Notes: generated from the letters alone by a model not told the origin. A DNA stretch of 64,000 nucleotides from Gemmatimonadota bacterium (GCA_026387915.1 JAPLKS010000017.1:248001-312000), one strand, 5' to 3'; counted from the stretch's first letter, positions 9,082 through 19,180 are shown. Numbers and translations: made by a program.

Positions 9082-9957
9082 ATGCCCTTTGCACTCCTAC
9101 CGCTCTGGTTGGCCGCGGCGTTGCTCGCTTTCAGTGCCCGCCCCGTCGTCATCGCCCACCGGGGAGCTTCGGGTACGAATCCCGAGCATACGTTCGCGTC
9201 GTACGACCGCGCGATAGCGATGGGCGCCGATTATATCGAGCAGGATTTGCAGATGACGAGCGATTCCGTGCTCGTCGTGCTCCACGATCCGACGCTCAAT
9301 CGCACCGCGCGCGGCGATGCGGCCGACTGCACGGGGCGCGTCATCGACCACACCCTTGCGCAGCTACGGCGCTGCAGCGCTGGCCAGTGGTTCAACGAGC
9401 GGCAGCCGACGCTCGCCACTCCCGCATTTGCCGATGCACGCATTCCGACCCTCGAGGAGTTGTTTCAGCGGTACGGCGCACGGGCGAACTACTACATCGA
9501 AACCAAAAACCCCGAAGACGCGCCCGGGATGGAGCGGCGACTCCTTGGCCTGGTGCGTCAGTACCGACTGATGCCGGGCGAGGCGCCGCGTGGGCAGGTG
9601 GTGGTGCAGTCGTTCAGCCAGCGCAGTTTGCGACTCGTGCATGAACTCGCGCCCACGCTGCCGCTGGTGCAGTTGCTGAGTGAGCCGATTCCGCGCGCGG
9701 CCCTCGATTCCGCATTCACCGAGATTGCCCGCTACGCCGACGGCGTGGGTCCCGACCGCAAACTGGTGGACAGCGCCTTTGTGGCGTCGGCGCACGCGCA
9801 CTGTCTGGCGATACATCCCTACACCGTGGACGACGAGCGCGACATGCGCCGACTTCTCGCACTCGGCGTAGACGGACTGTTCACGAATTTCGCCGACCGT
9901 CTGCGCGCGCTCGCCCCTGGCGCGCCGGCGCCCATGACGCCGCGCTGCACGCGATAA
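9082..9957 (+). CDS. Secreted glycerophosphodiester phosphodiesterase
   Basis: A 291-residue GDPD-family enzyme that hydrolyses glycerophosphodiesters to sn-glycerol-3-phosphate and an alcohol. Catalytic elements are in order: IAHRGASGTNPEHT, EQDLQMTSD and LHDPTLNRT, then YIETKNPE, with GVDGLFTNF near the end as usual for the family. The hydrophobic leader (MPFALLPLWLAAALLAFSA) directs export, so it likely acts in the periplasm on phospholipid breakdown products. I start at the ATG at 9082; the open frame extends upstream but contains no leader-like sequence. It diverges from the amidohydrolase gene. Confidence 0.88.
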   Translation: MPFALLPLWLAAALLAFSARPVVIAHRGASGTNPEHTFASYDRAIAMGADYIEQDLQMTSDSVLVVLHDPTLNRTARGDAADCTGRVIDHTLAQLRRCSAGQWFNERQPTLATPAFADARIPTLEELFQRYGARANYYIETKNPEDAPGMERRLLGLVRQYRLMPGEAPRGQVVVQSFSQRSLRLVHELAPTLPLVQLLSEPIPRAALDSAFTEIARYADGVGPDRKLVDSAFVASAHAHCLAIHPYTVDDERDMRRLLALGVDGLFTNFADRLRALAPGAPAPMTPRCTR

Positions 9958-9987
9958 CCAGCGGCGGGTATGGCGCCGCCGAACGCG

Positions 9988-10521
9988 CTAGAGTTCCGGC
10001 CCGGACAGTCCTTCGTCGATCGGTGCCGCGTCGCGCAGGTCGCGTAGCAAGGCAATCGCACCAGCGTTGAGCGCCAAGTCACCGAGCGCGCGACCGTCGG
10101 CGAGCGTCGCGCGCGTGAGGCCTATGAACTTTCCGTAGGCGGCGATCACGTCGGAGAGGCGTTGCTGCGGGCCGGCAGGCAGGTGGCCGCGAATAGTGTG
10201 ACCTCCCACCAGCACGACTTCTACTGGGCGCTCCTCCGCGCCGGGCGCGCTCGTCACCATAACGCCACCATCGGGTGCCGACGCCATCACCACGTGCTCG
10301 GACTGCACGATGATGTGACCCGGCGCATCGTCGGTGCGCGTGCGCCGCGCGCGGGTGACGTTCATCCACCCGCCGCGCCGCGAGTTGAAGTACTGGACCA
10401 GCGACTGGTCCTCGCCAATGTGGATGTGCCCCTCAATTACGATCGAGTCGCGCAACACGATGTTCAGCCGGCGCGGTTGCGCAGGCCGAAGGCGACTCGA
10501 GAGTGATCCGAGACTGGTCAT
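9988..10521 (-). CDS. Unknown protein with internally duplicated beta-rich domain
   Basis: A 177-residue soluble protein made of two similar halves. VLRDSIVIEGHIHIGEDQSL and FNSRRGGWMNVTRAR (about 22-60) match VLVGGHTIRGHLPAGPQQRL and YGKFIGLTRATL (about 107-147) in spacing and hydrophobic pattern. This suggests a duplicated small beta-barrel domain. Its ATG overlaps the OPT transporter stop by 4 nt (ATGA), so the two are translated together. The function is unknown; co-translation hints that it regulates or assists the transporter. No DNA-binding or catalytic motif is seen. Confidence 0.6.
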   Translation of the reverse strand: MTSLGSLSSRLRPAQPRRLNIVLRDSIVIEGHIHIGEDQSLVQYFNSRRGGWMNVTRARRTRTDDAPGHIIVQSEHVVMASAPDGGVMVTSAPGAEERPVEVVLVGGHTIRGHLPAGPQQRLSDVIAAYGKFIGLTRATLADGRALGDLALNAGAIALLRDLRDAAPIDEGLSGPEL

Positions 10522-12647
10522 ACGGGGGGGCGGCGTGCGATGCGGTACAGGGGGACGGCGAGCAATAGCACGTAAGCTGCCATTGCTACGATCGGATTTT
10601 CTGTGATCGCCGTCACACCCGGACCAAACCACTTCTCGGCGTTGATCGCGCCGTCGAGTTGCAACGCCTGGAGCGCGGCGATCGCCACGCCGAGAATGGC
10701 GCCACCAGCGATGAGGCCGGAGGAGAAGAGTACGCCCGGGCCGCTGTCTTCGCTCTCGGACGTTTCGCCGCGCTTGATGGCGGCACGATCAATCAGCCAG
10801 CGGACGACGCCACCCATGAACATCGTGGCCGAGGTCGAGATGGGGAGGTACACGCCGACGCATACGGCCAACGACGGGAGTCCAAAGATCTCCATCGCAA
10901 TGGCAATAAAGGCGCCAATAAGAATGAGCCCCCACGGCAGCTTTTGCGTGAGAATGCCGTCCACGACGAGTGCCATGATCTGGGACTTGGGCGAGTCGAG
11001 TTTGTCGACCGTGTGCCCCTTGTAGTCGGTGGCCTCGCGGCCGCCGATGCCCGGATCCACGAGGAACTTCACGGCGCCCGCATCGTCGAGCAGGTAACGG
11101 CCGGCCGGCGCGTCGCCGGTACGTTCGTCGAGACGCCCAACCTTGTACGCTACGCCGTCGAGCGAAATGCGCTCGGTGGGTTCGACGTACGACATCGCGA
11201 CCCCAGGATAGTTGCGGATGACATACGTCGTCTTGGCGGTATTCAAGAATGAGATCATGCCGCCGATGACCAGCGCGGACGTCGTCACGCCAAAGATCAG
11301 GCCAATCTGCTGACTCTTCGGCGTGGCACCCACCAGGAAGCCGGTCTTGAGATCTTGCGACGTGGCGCCCGCCACGGCGGCCGCGATGCAGACCACGCCG
11401 CCAATCGAGAGCGCGAGCACGCGATGTTCAATGCCCTTCCAGCCAACCGCGAGAAAGAGCAGCGCGGTCAGGAGTACGGTGGCAACGGTCATACCAGAAA
11501 TCGGATTCGCCGAAGCGCCGATCTGTCCGGTGATGCGGCTCGACACCGATACAAACAGGAATGCGAAGGCGACCGCGAGCACCGCGCCAACGAGTGGCAT
11601 GCGGATCTGCGGCAAGAACACAATCGCAGCAACGCACGCCAGCACGCCGATCGCCACGACTTTCATAGAGAGTTCACGTTCGGTGCGCACGGTATTGTCG
11701 CCGCCGCCGCCGATCGAGAAGCCGGCCTTCATTGCGGCGAGAATCATCGGCATCGCACGGCCGAGCGACATCAGGCCGGCCGCAGTCACCGCGCCGGCGC
11801 CGATGTAATAGACGTAGTTCGCGCGCACTTCCATCGGCGACATGTCGGCGATGAGTTTGGTGGCTGGGAAGATCGCGTTCGTCAGCCCAGCGCCAAACAG
11901 TTTGATCGCTGGAATGAGCACAAAGAACGACAACAACCCGCCGCCAAAGAGCAGTCCGGAGATGCGCGGTCCAATGATGTAGCCGACACCGGTCAGCTCC
12001 GGACTGACTTCGGCGCGAATCTCGCCGATCAGCTCCGGCTTGGCCGCGCTGGTGACGCGCTGGAAAATCTTGGCGGGCACTTCGGCCCACAGGTGCATGC
12101 CGCCATTGAGCAGTTTGTACAACGCGCCGAGGCCGAAGCCGAGGAACACGGTCTTGGCCTGCACGCCGCGCTCTTCGCCGACGATCAGGACTTCGGCGCA
12201 CGCGGTGCCCTCGGGATACTTGAGTGCCGCGTGCTCCTTGACGATGAGCGACCGGCGCAGGGGCACCATCAGCAGCACGCCGAGAATGCCTCCGACCACC
12301 GCAATCGCCGCGACCTTGGCCCACGGCAGTTCATAGCCGAGGAGCAAGAGTGCGGGGAGTGTGAAGACCGTGCCAGCCGCGATGGACTCGCCGGCTGAGC
12401 CCGTGGTCTGCACCATGTTGTTGCGCAGGATGCGCGGCTCGGTGGAGCGCGACAACGCGCGGAAGATCGTGATCGAGAGCACCGCGATTGGAATCGAGGC
12501 GCTGACGGTCAAGCCGACCTTGAGGGCGAGGTAGACGCTCGACGCGGCAAAGACGAGGCCGAGGAGCGAACCGAGGACGATGGCGCCGACGGTCAGCTCG
12601 GTGAGCGACTGCGACGCGGGGATGTAGGGATCGTTAGGTGAGCGCAT
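10518..12647 (-). CDS. OPT-family oligopeptide/metal-chelate transporter
   Basis: A 709-residue inner-membrane carrier with some 14-16 predicted TM helices. The N-terminal pattern (LTELTVGAIVLGSLLGLVFA, then LALKVGLTVSASIPIAVLS) and the ALKYPEGTACAEVL motif identify the bacterial OPT family. Members import oligopeptides or metal-siderophore complexes using the proton gradient. A hydrophilic stretch of about 110 residues (roughly 470-560, including SYVEPTERISLDGVAYKVG) interrupts the TM region and is probably a soluble loop domain. The gene overlaps the following unknown gene by 4 nt. Next to many exopeptidases, peptide uptake is a sensible role. Confidence 0.88.
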   Translation of the reverse strand: MRSPNDPYIPASQSLTELTVGAIVLGSLLGLVFAASSVYLALKVGLTVSASIPIAVLSITIFRALSRSTEPRILRNNMVQTTGSAGESIAAGTVFTLPALLLLGYELPWAKVAAIAVVGGILGVLLMVPLRRSLIVKEHAALKYPEGTACAEVLIVGEERGVQAKTVFLGFGLGALYKLLNGGMHLWAEVPAKIFQRVTSAAKPELIGEIRAEVSPELTGVGYIIGPRISGLLFGGGLLSFFVLIPAIKLFGAGLTNAIFPATKLIADMSPMEVRANYVYYIGAGAVTAAGLMSLGRAMPMILAAMKAGFSIGGGGDNTVRTERELSMKVVAIGVLACVAAIVFLPQIRMPLVGAVLAVAFAFLFVSVSSRITGQIGASANPISGMTVATVLLTALLFLAVGWKGIEHRVLALSIGGVVCIAAAVAGATSQDLKTGFLVGATPKSQQIGLIFGVTTSALVIGGMISFLNTAKTTYVIRNYPGVAMSYVEPTERISLDGVAYKVGRLDERTGDAPAGRYLLDDAGAVKFLVDPGIGGREATDYKGHTVDKLDSPKSQIMALVVDGILTQKLPWGLILIGAFIAIAMEIFGLPSLAVCVGVYLPISTSATMFMGGVVRWLIDRAAIKRGETSESEDSGPGVLFSSGLIAGGAILGVAIAALQALQLDGAINAEKWFGPGVTAITENPIVAMAAYVLLLAVPLYRIARRPPV

Positions 12648-12744
12648 ACGAAGAATATGGGGCGTCGGGCGCGACTTGTCAGGTTATACTGGTGGCAGTG
12701 GCTGGCGGGGCAGGGGTCAGTCCATCACCATGAGGTAGATCGCA

Positions 12745-14562
12745 ATGCGAGTTCGTCGTTGGATGGCCGCAGGACTGGCGAGCCTCACCGCTTCGGCGGT
12801 TGGGGCGCAAACGCGCGCGCCGCAGCGGTCCGCGCCGATTACTGATGTGCAATATTCGGTCACCTTCAAGGCCGCGAACGGTGTGGACCGCATGCTGGAC
12901 GTGTCGATGCGGTTTACCGTTTCCGGACACGAGCCGGTATTGCTCTCGCTGCCCGTGTGGACGCCGGGTGCGTACGAGGTGAGCAATTTTGCGCGGAACG
13001 TCTCGAAGTTCAGCGCGGTGGAGGGCGCCAAGCTGCTTACGTGGGATAAAGCCGACCCCGACACCTGGCGCGTCATCCCGGATGCCGCCGGCGAAGTGCG
13101 GGTGAGTTTTCGCGTGAAGGCCGACACGCTCGACAACGCTGGGAGTTGGGCGCGCGACGAATTCGCATTTTTCAACGGGACGAACGTCTTTTTGTATCCG
13201 GAGGGGCGCCCAGCGGAGTTTGCCTCCATCGTGACGGTGCAAACCGAACCGGCGTGGCGTGTGGTCACGGGACTACCGTCGGCCTCGCGCGCGAGTTGGA
13301 AAGCCACCACGTACCACGAGTTGGTGGACCATCCATTCTTCGTGGGGCGCTTCGACCTCGACAGCGCGATCGTGGACGGGATCTGGTTCCGGTTGTCGGC
13401 GTATCCCGCAGGCACGATGAGCGCTGAACGAAAAGCGCGGCTCTTTGATCAAATGGCGCGGGTCGTCCCAAAGCAGACGGCGGCCATCGGCGATCACCCG
13501 TGGACGCGCTATGACCTGATGCAGATTGCCGATTCTATGGTCGGCGGCATGAGCGCGCTCGAACATGAAAACTCGAATGTCGCGGTGATCGGCGCGGACA
13601 TGCTCGACGAAGATTTTGTGCCATCGGTGTATGCGCACGAAATTTTTCACGCGTTCAATGTGAAGCGGCTGCGTCCCCTCGACCTCTGGCCCTACCGCTA
13701 CGACGCGGCGCAGCCCACCGGTTGGCTCTGGGTGAGCGAGGGCATCACGGACTACTATGCCGATCTCTCGCTGGTGCGCGGGGGCGTGATCAACGCGCAG
13801 GGATTCCTTGGCACCACCCAGCGGAAGATGGATCATGTGACGCAGCTCGATCCCGTTTCGCTCGAGGACGCCTCGTTGCAAACGTGGCTGCATATGAGCG
13901 ACGGGACCGCCGACATTTATTACGACAAAGGATCGTTGGCCGGCCTCGCGCTCGACATTTTAATTCGCGATGCCAGCAATAACGCCGCCGGACTCGACGA
14001 CGTGATGCGCGATCTCTATCACGCAAACTTCAAGAACGGTCGCGGCTTTACGGGCGATGATTGGTGGAACGCCGTCTCGCGTGCGGCCAAGGGGATGAAG
14101 TTCAACGACTTTGCCGCCAGGTACATCGACGGCCGCGAGCCATACCCGTGGAAGGCCTGGCTGGCCAAAGCCGGTTGGTATGTGCGGAGCGACACTACGC
14201 GCGAACCGCGGCTCGGCGTCAGCCTGCAAAGTGACTCCGCTGGACTGCGTGTGATGGTGGTGGACCCCACGAGTGTCGCGGCGAGCGCTGGCATTCAGCC
14301 CGGCGACATTCTCGCGTCCGTAGACGGTGTCTCCACCAACGATCCGGCGTGGCAGGCGTGGCGCGTGAAGTTCGCGAAGCAGGAAGGGGCGTCGCTCGCG
14401 GTTGGGATCGTGCGCAACCGGCGGCCGATGCAGCTCACGGTGAAAGTGAAGCTCGCCGTGCTGATCGAGCAGCGGCTAGAAGCAGATCCGGCGGCCTCTG
14501 AGAAGGCGAGGCGGATACGAGAAGGGATATTGAAGGGCGAGACGACGGCCGCGAAAAAGTAA
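12745..14562 (+). CDS. Secreted M61-family metallopeptidase with PDZ domain
   Basis: A 605-residue glycyl-aminopeptidase-like enzyme. It has a signal peptide (MRVRRWMAAGLASLTASAVGAQ), an N-terminal beta domain, then a gluzincin core with HEIFHAFNVKR (HExxH at about 298) and the downstream zinc ligand in WVSEGITDYYADL. A PDZ domain (about 500-580, LGVSLQ, then AGIQPGDILASVDG) ends the protein. Members cleave N-terminal glycine or alanine residues; this copy is exported. The stop lies just before a long hairpin shared with the convergent M24 gene. Confidence 0.88.
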   Translation: MRVRRWMAAGLASLTASAVGAQTRAPQRSAPITDVQYSVTFKAANGVDRMLDVSMRFTVSGHEPVLLSLPVWTPGAYEVSNFARNVSKFSAVEGAKLLTWDKADPDTWRVIPDAAGEVRVSFRVKADTLDNAGSWARDEFAFFNGTNVFLYPEGRPAEFASIVTVQTEPAWRVVTGLPSASRASWKATTYHELVDHPFFVGRFDLDSAIVDGIWFRLSAYPAGTMSAERKARLFDQMARVVPKQTAAIGDHPWTRYDLMQIADSMVGGMSALEHENSNVAVIGADMLDEDFVPSVYAHEIFHAFNVKRLRPLDLWPYRYDAAQPTGWLWVSEGITDYYADLSLVRGGVINAQGFLGTTQRKMDHVTQLDPVSLEDASLQTWLHMSDGTADIYYDKGSLAGLALDILIRDASNNAAGLDDVMRDLYHANFKNGRGFTGDDWWNAVSRAAKGMKFNDFAARYIDGREPYPWKAWLAKAGWYVRSDTTREPRLGVSLQSDSAGLRVMVVDPTSVAASAGIQPGDILASVDGVSTNDPAWQAWRVKFAKQEGASLAVGIVRNRRPMQLTVKVKLAVLIEQRLEADPAASEKARRIREGILKGETTAAKK

Positions 14563-14567
14563 ACTGT

Positions 14568-14624
14568 GTTCAGTCGTGGCTTGTTTACCGTTCACGGTTA
14601 ACCGTAAACAAGCCACGACTGAAC
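14568..14624. terminator. Bidirectional hairpin terminator between convergent peptidase genes
   Basis: Two perfect 21-nt arms (14568-14588 and 14604-14624) flank a 15-nt loop containing the palindrome GGTTAACC. It lies between the M61 stop (14562) and the M24 stop (14635), so it can end transcripts from both strands. The loop sequence resembles words found in the 31621-31674 repeat. Confidence 0.7.
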
Positions 14625-14634
14625 ATCGGCAGTT

Positions 14635-16128
14635 CTACGGCTTCTTGTACGCCTCCACCTGCTTCGCATCCCGCGGCGAGACCCCTGTCTTCTTGGCCAT
14701 CTCGCGCTCAATCTCGTCCATCTCTCGCGGTGCGTCGGCGGTGAGGCGGTCAAAGCCCTTGGCCGTGACGATGTAATCGTCCTCGATCCGCACGCCGACA
14801 TTCGCGTACTTCTTCACGGCCGGCGTGATCTTGGCCTTCAACGCCGCGTTCTTGGGATCATTCGAGATGATGTCCACGGTGTTCGCGCGCACGTACAGGC
14901 CAGGCTCAATCGTGAAGGCGCTTCCTTCGACGAGGGGGCCGCTGGTATACACGTCAACATCGTGCACATCGAGACCGATCGGATGCCCGAGGCCATGCAT
15001 GTAGTACAGCGTGTACTGCGGACAACTGCGCGCGCGCCCATCGCTGCCACACTCGTACGTGGCGTTCGCGGACTCAATCAATCCCAGCGCGGCGAGCCCG
15101 TTCTTCAGCACCGCCACTGCGGAATCATTGGCTAGGCGAAAATAATTCCCGACCTTCACCTGTCGCTCGGCGGCGGCCTGCGCGTTGTACACAACCGTGT
15201 ACACGTCGCGCTGCTCGGGCGAGAACTTGCCGTTCACCGGCACCGTACGCGTGATGTCGGCCGAGTAGCCGGCATAGTACGCCGCCATATCCATGTTGAC
15301 GACTTCGCCCGCATTCATAAAGCGGTCGTCCTTGTTGTAGTGCAGCGTCGTGGAGTTGGGGCCGGATCCAACAATCGATCCATACGACGGTCCGTCTGCG
15401 CCATTGCGACGGAACGTGTACTCGGCGAGCGCCTGGATCTCGAACTCGGCCATTCCAGGTGCGACGGCGTGGAGCACCTCGCGATGCGCGGCCGCGCTCA
15501 CTTTGGCCGCGGTGCGAATCAGCGCGAGCTCCGCGGGCGATTTCTTGGCGCGGAGCCGCATCACGTTGGCCGCGACATCGGCGACCTTCACGTCTTTGTG
15601 GCGCGCTTTGAGCGCGTCGAGGAACTGATCGTCCATCGTGCGCGGCTTGAGCGAGCCGGGGACATCGGCGCCGCCGCCGGCGGAGAAATCACCCACGGCG
15701 TACAGCGCACTCCCTGCGGAAAGCAGGGAGTCGAGTACCCCGCGGAGCGTGCTGCTCTCACGCCCTTCCATTCCGGTTTTGGGCTTGACCCCTTCGAGTC
15801 CCAGTCGTTCGCCGGTCCATACCTCGCGGGCGGGGTCGCGCGGCTCGACAAAGAGGAACTGCTCGGTTTTGTCGCCCTTGCGTACGATGATCAGGGCTCC
15901 GCTGGGCTCGAGAAAACCGGTGAGGTACCGAAAGTTTTCGGTCTGCCAGAAATTTTGGAAGTTTTCCTTGGGTTCCGGCGCGCCGATCACGAGGAGGACG
16001 CCGTCGGTCGGCAGGCTGGCGGCCAGCGCCGCACGGCGTGTGGCGTATTCGGCAGGCGCAATCTGGGCGGCGAGCGGGGCGGCCGCGGCCAGCGAGGCGA
16101 CGAGCGGCAAAAGACGCAGCAGCTTCAC
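14635..16128 (-). CDS. Secreted M24 Xaa-Pro aminopeptidase-type enzyme
   Basis: A 497-residue aminopeptidase P-like pita-bread enzyme. The creatinase-like N-domain (about 25-180) is followed by the M24 core with metal ligands: VVNMDMAAYY and SADITRT (two Asp), LGHPIGLDVHD (His), FTIEPGLYV and VRIEDDYIV (two Glu). A GTG at 16126-16128, preceded by GAGG, gives the signal peptide MKLLRLLPLVASLAAAAPLAAQ. The open frame runs upstream to 16200 but has no leader there. It would remove N-terminal residues before proline outside the cytoplasm, complementing the M61 and M14 enzymes beside it. Confidence 0.85.
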   Translation of the reverse strand: MKLLRLLPLVASLAAAAPLAAQIAPAEYATRRAALAASLPTDGVLLVIGAPEPKENFQNFWQTENFRYLTGFLEPSGALIIVRKGDKTEQFLFVEPRDPAREVWTGERLGLEGVKPKTGMEGRESSTLRGVLDSLLSAGSALYAVGDFSAGGGADVPGSLKPRTMDDQFLDALKARHKDVKVADVAANVMRLRAKKSPAELALIRTAAKVSAAAHREVLHAVAPGMAEFEIQALAEYTFRRNGADGPSYGSIVGSGPNSTTLHYNKDDRFMNAGEVVNMDMAAYYAGYSADITRTVPVNGKFSPEQRDVYTVVYNAQAAAERQVKVGNYFRLANDSAVAVLKNGLAALGLIESANATYECGSDGRARSCPQYTLYYMHGLGHPIGLDVHDVDVYTSGPLVEGSAFTIEPGLYVRANTVDIISNDPKNAALKAKITPAVKKYANVGVRIEDDYIVTAKGFDRLTADAPREMDEIEREMAKKTGVSPRDAKQVEAYKKP

Positions 16129-16276
16129 GGAATCCTCAGGGATGGGAGTGCACGGTCCGGCGCGGGGCGCCGACGCCGGGGGGCATATATTTCTCCCCAA
16201 TGTAACCCCTCAACGTTGGCTCCCAGACGTCCGTAGCACAACATTAGAGCAGTCTTCCACCCAATCCCCGGTTCCC

Positions 16277-19108
16277 ATGCGACTTTCCACGTTCCGCCGC
16301 CTGGCCGCGTCTGCTGTCGTGCTGACGCTGTTCGCGACGCCGCTCGTCGCCCAGGGTCACGTCACGTCTCCGAAGGAATTCTTCGGGCACGATATCGGCG
16401 ACGACTACTGGCTCCCGAATTACACGCAGTTCCAAGCCTATTGGCAGAAGATCGCCAAGGAATCGCCTCGTGCGCATCTCGACACGATCGGGATGACCGC
16501 CGAAGGGCGTCCGCAGCTCTCGATGATTGTGTCGAGTCCGGAGAACATGGCGAAGCTCGCGCACTACAAAAACATCGCGAAGCGGCTCGCCTATGCGGAC
16601 ATCAGCGAAGCCGAGGCCAAGGCCTTCGCGAAGGAAGGGAAGGCTGTGGTGTGGATCGATGGCGGCTTGCACGCGACCGAGGTCCTCGGCGCGAACCAGC
16701 TCATCGAGACGAACTGGCAGTTCCTGTCGCGGAGTGATGAAGAAACGATGCGCATCCTCAAGGATGTGATCATCGTTTTTGTCCACGCGAATCCGGACGG
16801 CATGCAGCTCGTCGCCGACTGGTATATGCAGGAGAAGGATCCGCTCAAACGCAACATGAACATCCCGCGCCTGTACCAGAAGTACATCGGGCACGACGAC
16901 AATCGCGATTTCTATATTGCGAACCAGAACGAAAGCACCAACATGAACAAGTGGATGTACCTGACCTGGTTCCCGCAGATCATGTACAACCATCACCAGA
17001 CCGGCCCCACGGGCACCGTGATGTTCGCACCGCCGTTCCGTGATCCGGCGAGCTACAACTTCCACGAATCGATCATTACGGGCATCGATGTGGTGGGCGC
17101 CGCGATTCACGCGCGCATGGAAGCGGAGCACAAGCCGGGCGTCGTGTCGCGCTCGCTGTCTTCGTACTCCACGTGGTGGAACGGCGGGCTCCGCACGATG
17201 GCCTACTTCCACAACATGATCGGCATTCTCACGGAGACCATCGGCAATCCCACGCCGATGAACATTCCGTTCCTCCCCGAACGGCAGCTTCGCTTTGCCG
17301 ACATGCCGTATCCGCTCGCGCCGCTGCAGGAGTGGCACTTCCGTCAGTCCATCGACTATTCGGTGACGTCGAACAAGGCGATCCTCGACTACGCCTCGCG
17401 GTACCGCGAGACGGTGCTCTGGAATATCTACCGCATGGGCCGCGATGAAATCGCGCGCGGCAACAGCGATGACTGGATTGTCACGCCCAAGATTCTGGCC
17501 GAGGCTCAGGCCAAGATGGGTGCCGGCCGCGGTGGCCGCGGTGGCGCCCCGCTCGATGCGATGGCCAATGCCGACTTTGGTCGTGGCGGTGGCGGCACCA
17601 AAGAGCAGTACGAAGAGAATTTCCGGAAAAAGGAAAATCGTTCTTCGCGCGGGTATATCATTCCGGCGAACCAGTCCGATTTTCTGACCGCGCAAAAGTT
17701 CCTCGTCGCGTTGCAGAAAGCCGGCATCCTCATTCACCGCGCGACGGCGACATTCACCGTCAACGGCAAGAACTATCCCGCGGGCTCGTACGTGGTGAAG
17801 AGCAGTCAGGCGTTCCGCGCGCACGTATTGGATATGTTCGAGCCGCAGGATCACCCGAACGACTTCCCGTATCCGGGTGCCCCGCCGAGTCGCCCGTACG
17901 ACAACGCCGGCTGGACCTTGGCGATGCAGATGGGCGTAAAGTTTGATCGCGTGCTCGAGGCCTTTGATGGACCGTTCAAACTGCTGGACCCGCTTGCCGA
18001 CCGCATCAAGCCGGATCCGACCACGGTCGCAGCTGGCGGCGCTGGCTGGGTGATGAGCCCCAAGCAGAACGATGGGTTCCATGTCGTCGCGCGTCTCTGG
18101 GAAGCTGGCGCCGACGTCTATCGTCTCAACCGCGCCACGACCGTTAACGGCAAGTCCTACGCGGCGGGGAGCTGGTATGTGCCAGCCAACGCCAAGAGCA
18201 CGCCGGTGGTGCAGAAGTCGGCCAAGGATATCGGTGTGGAGTTCGCATCGACGAGCGACCTCTCGGCGAGCAGCGACAAAACGCCCCCCGCCCGGATTGG
18301 CCTCTGGGATCGCTTTGGCGGTTCGATGCCGAGCGGGCACATCCGTTGGCTGCTTGAGCAGTACGAACTGCCCTACAAGGTGGTCTATCCGCAGGAACTC
18401 GACGCCGGGAATCTGCGGGCGAAGTTTGATGTCATCATCTTCCCGGAATCTGCGATTCCAGGGACGGGCGCCGGTCGCGGCGGTCGTGGTGGTGGTGGCG
18501 CCGGTCGCGGCGGTGCCGCGGCAGCTGAAACAGTCCCCGCCGAGTTTCAGGCGTGGCAGGGCAGCGTGAGCGCGGATCGCACCATACCCAAGCTGAAGGA
18601 GTTCGTGCAGCAGGGCGGGCGCATCGTCGCCATTGGGCCGTCGTCGATCAACATTGGTCAGCAGTTTGGCTTCCCGATCACGAGCCATCTCGTGGAACGC
18701 ACCCCGACGGGTACGGTGGGGACGGCGCTGCCGAGCGAAAAATTCTACGTACCGGGGTCGTTGCTCGAAGTGGCGTACGATACCACGTCCGCTGTGGCGC
18801 GCGGTCAGGATGCGCGCGGCATCGTGTTCTATGACAACAGCCCAGTGTTCCGCCTTGGACCCGATGCCGCAGCCAAGGGGCTGAAGCCGGTCGCGTGGTT
18901 TGAGTCGGCCACGCCACTCCGCTCGGGGTGGGCGTGGGGCCAGAACTATTTGGATCAGGGTGTCGCGATGGCCGAGGGCACGTACGGTCAGGGCTACGTC
19001 TATATGTTTGGCCCAGAGATCACCTTCCGTGCGCAGCCGCACGGCACGTTCAAACTGCTCTTCAACGCGATCACGGGTCCACCACCGGCCCCGCGCATCG
19101 TGCCGTAG
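16277..19108 (+). CDS. Large secreted M14 zinc carboxypeptidase-like protein
   Basis: A 943-residue secreted protein: signal peptide (MRLSTFRRLAASAVVLTLFA to Ala25), then an M14 domain (about 45-330). The zinc HxxE is in GGLHATEV (His132), the third ligand is probably in NHHQTGPTG, and the catalytic Glu in GILTETIGNP. The C-terminal 600 residues include Gly/Arg-rich low-complexity islands (about 414-440 and 733-755) and a GATase-like beta/alpha region. Large M14 proteins of this form are common in Gemmatimonadota and Acidobacteriota. The exact cleavage specificity is unknown. A hairpin at 19143-19180 follows. Confidence 0.85.
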   Translation: MRLSTFRRLAASAVVLTLFATPLVAQGHVTSPKEFFGHDIGDDYWLPNYTQFQAYWQKIAKESPRAHLDTIGMTAEGRPQLSMIVSSPENMAKLAHYKNIAKRLAYADISEAEAKAFAKEGKAVVWIDGGLHATEVLGANQLIETNWQFLSRSDEETMRILKDVIIVFVHANPDGMQLVADWYMQEKDPLKRNMNIPRLYQKYIGHDDNRDFYIANQNESTNMNKWMYLTWFPQIMYNHHQTGPTGTVMFAPPFRDPASYNFHESIITGIDVVGAAIHARMEAEHKPGVVSRSLSSYSTWWNGGLRTMAYFHNMIGILTETIGNPTPMNIPFLPERQLRFADMPYPLAPLQEWHFRQSIDYSVTSNKAILDYASRYRETVLWNIYRMGRDEIARGNSDDWIVTPKILAEAQAKMGAGRGGRGGAPLDAMANADFGRGGGGTKEQYEENFRKKENRSSRGYIIPANQSDFLTAQKFLVALQKAGILIHRATATFTVNGKNYPAGSYVVKSSQAFRAHVLDMFEPQDHPNDFPYPGAPPSRPYDNAGWTLAMQMGVKFDRVLEAFDGPFKLLDPLADRIKPDPTTVAAGGAGWVMSPKQNDGFHVVARLWEAGADVYRLNRATTVNGKSYAAGSWYVPANAKSTPVVQKSAKDIGVEFASTSDLSASSDKTPPARIGLWDRFGGSMPSGHIRWLLEQYELPYKVVYPQELDAGNLRAKFDVIIFPESAIPGTGAGRGGRGGGGAGRGGAAAAETVPAEFQAWQGSVSADRTIPKLKEFVQQGGRIVAIGPSSINIGQQFGFPITSHLVERTPTGTVGTALPSEKFYVPGSLLEVAYDTTSAVARGQDARGIVFYDNSPVFRLGPDAAAKGLKPVAWFESATPLRSGWAWGQNYLDQGVAMAEGTYGQGYVYMFGPEITFRAQPHGTFKLLFNAITGPPPAPRIVP

Positions 19109-19142
19109 TTGACAGAGTTCAATTTCTATTCACGTGTGTGCA

Positions 19143-19180
19143 AACCAACGGGCGGCCCAGTCACGGGCCGCCCGTTGGTT
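19143..19180 (+). terminator. Terminator hairpin after M14 gene
   Basis: Two perfect 16-nt arms (19143-19158, 19165-19180) with a 6-nt loop, 35 bp after the M14 stop. The stem is very G+C-rich and followed by ATAT rather than a T-run. Confidence 0.7.

Noticed and set aside
16244-19042. A 932-codon minus-strand frame opposite the M14 gene
   Set aside because: The plus strand has a signal peptide and HATE zinc motif; the antisense frame is His/Arg-rich as expected from G+C-rich shadow coding.
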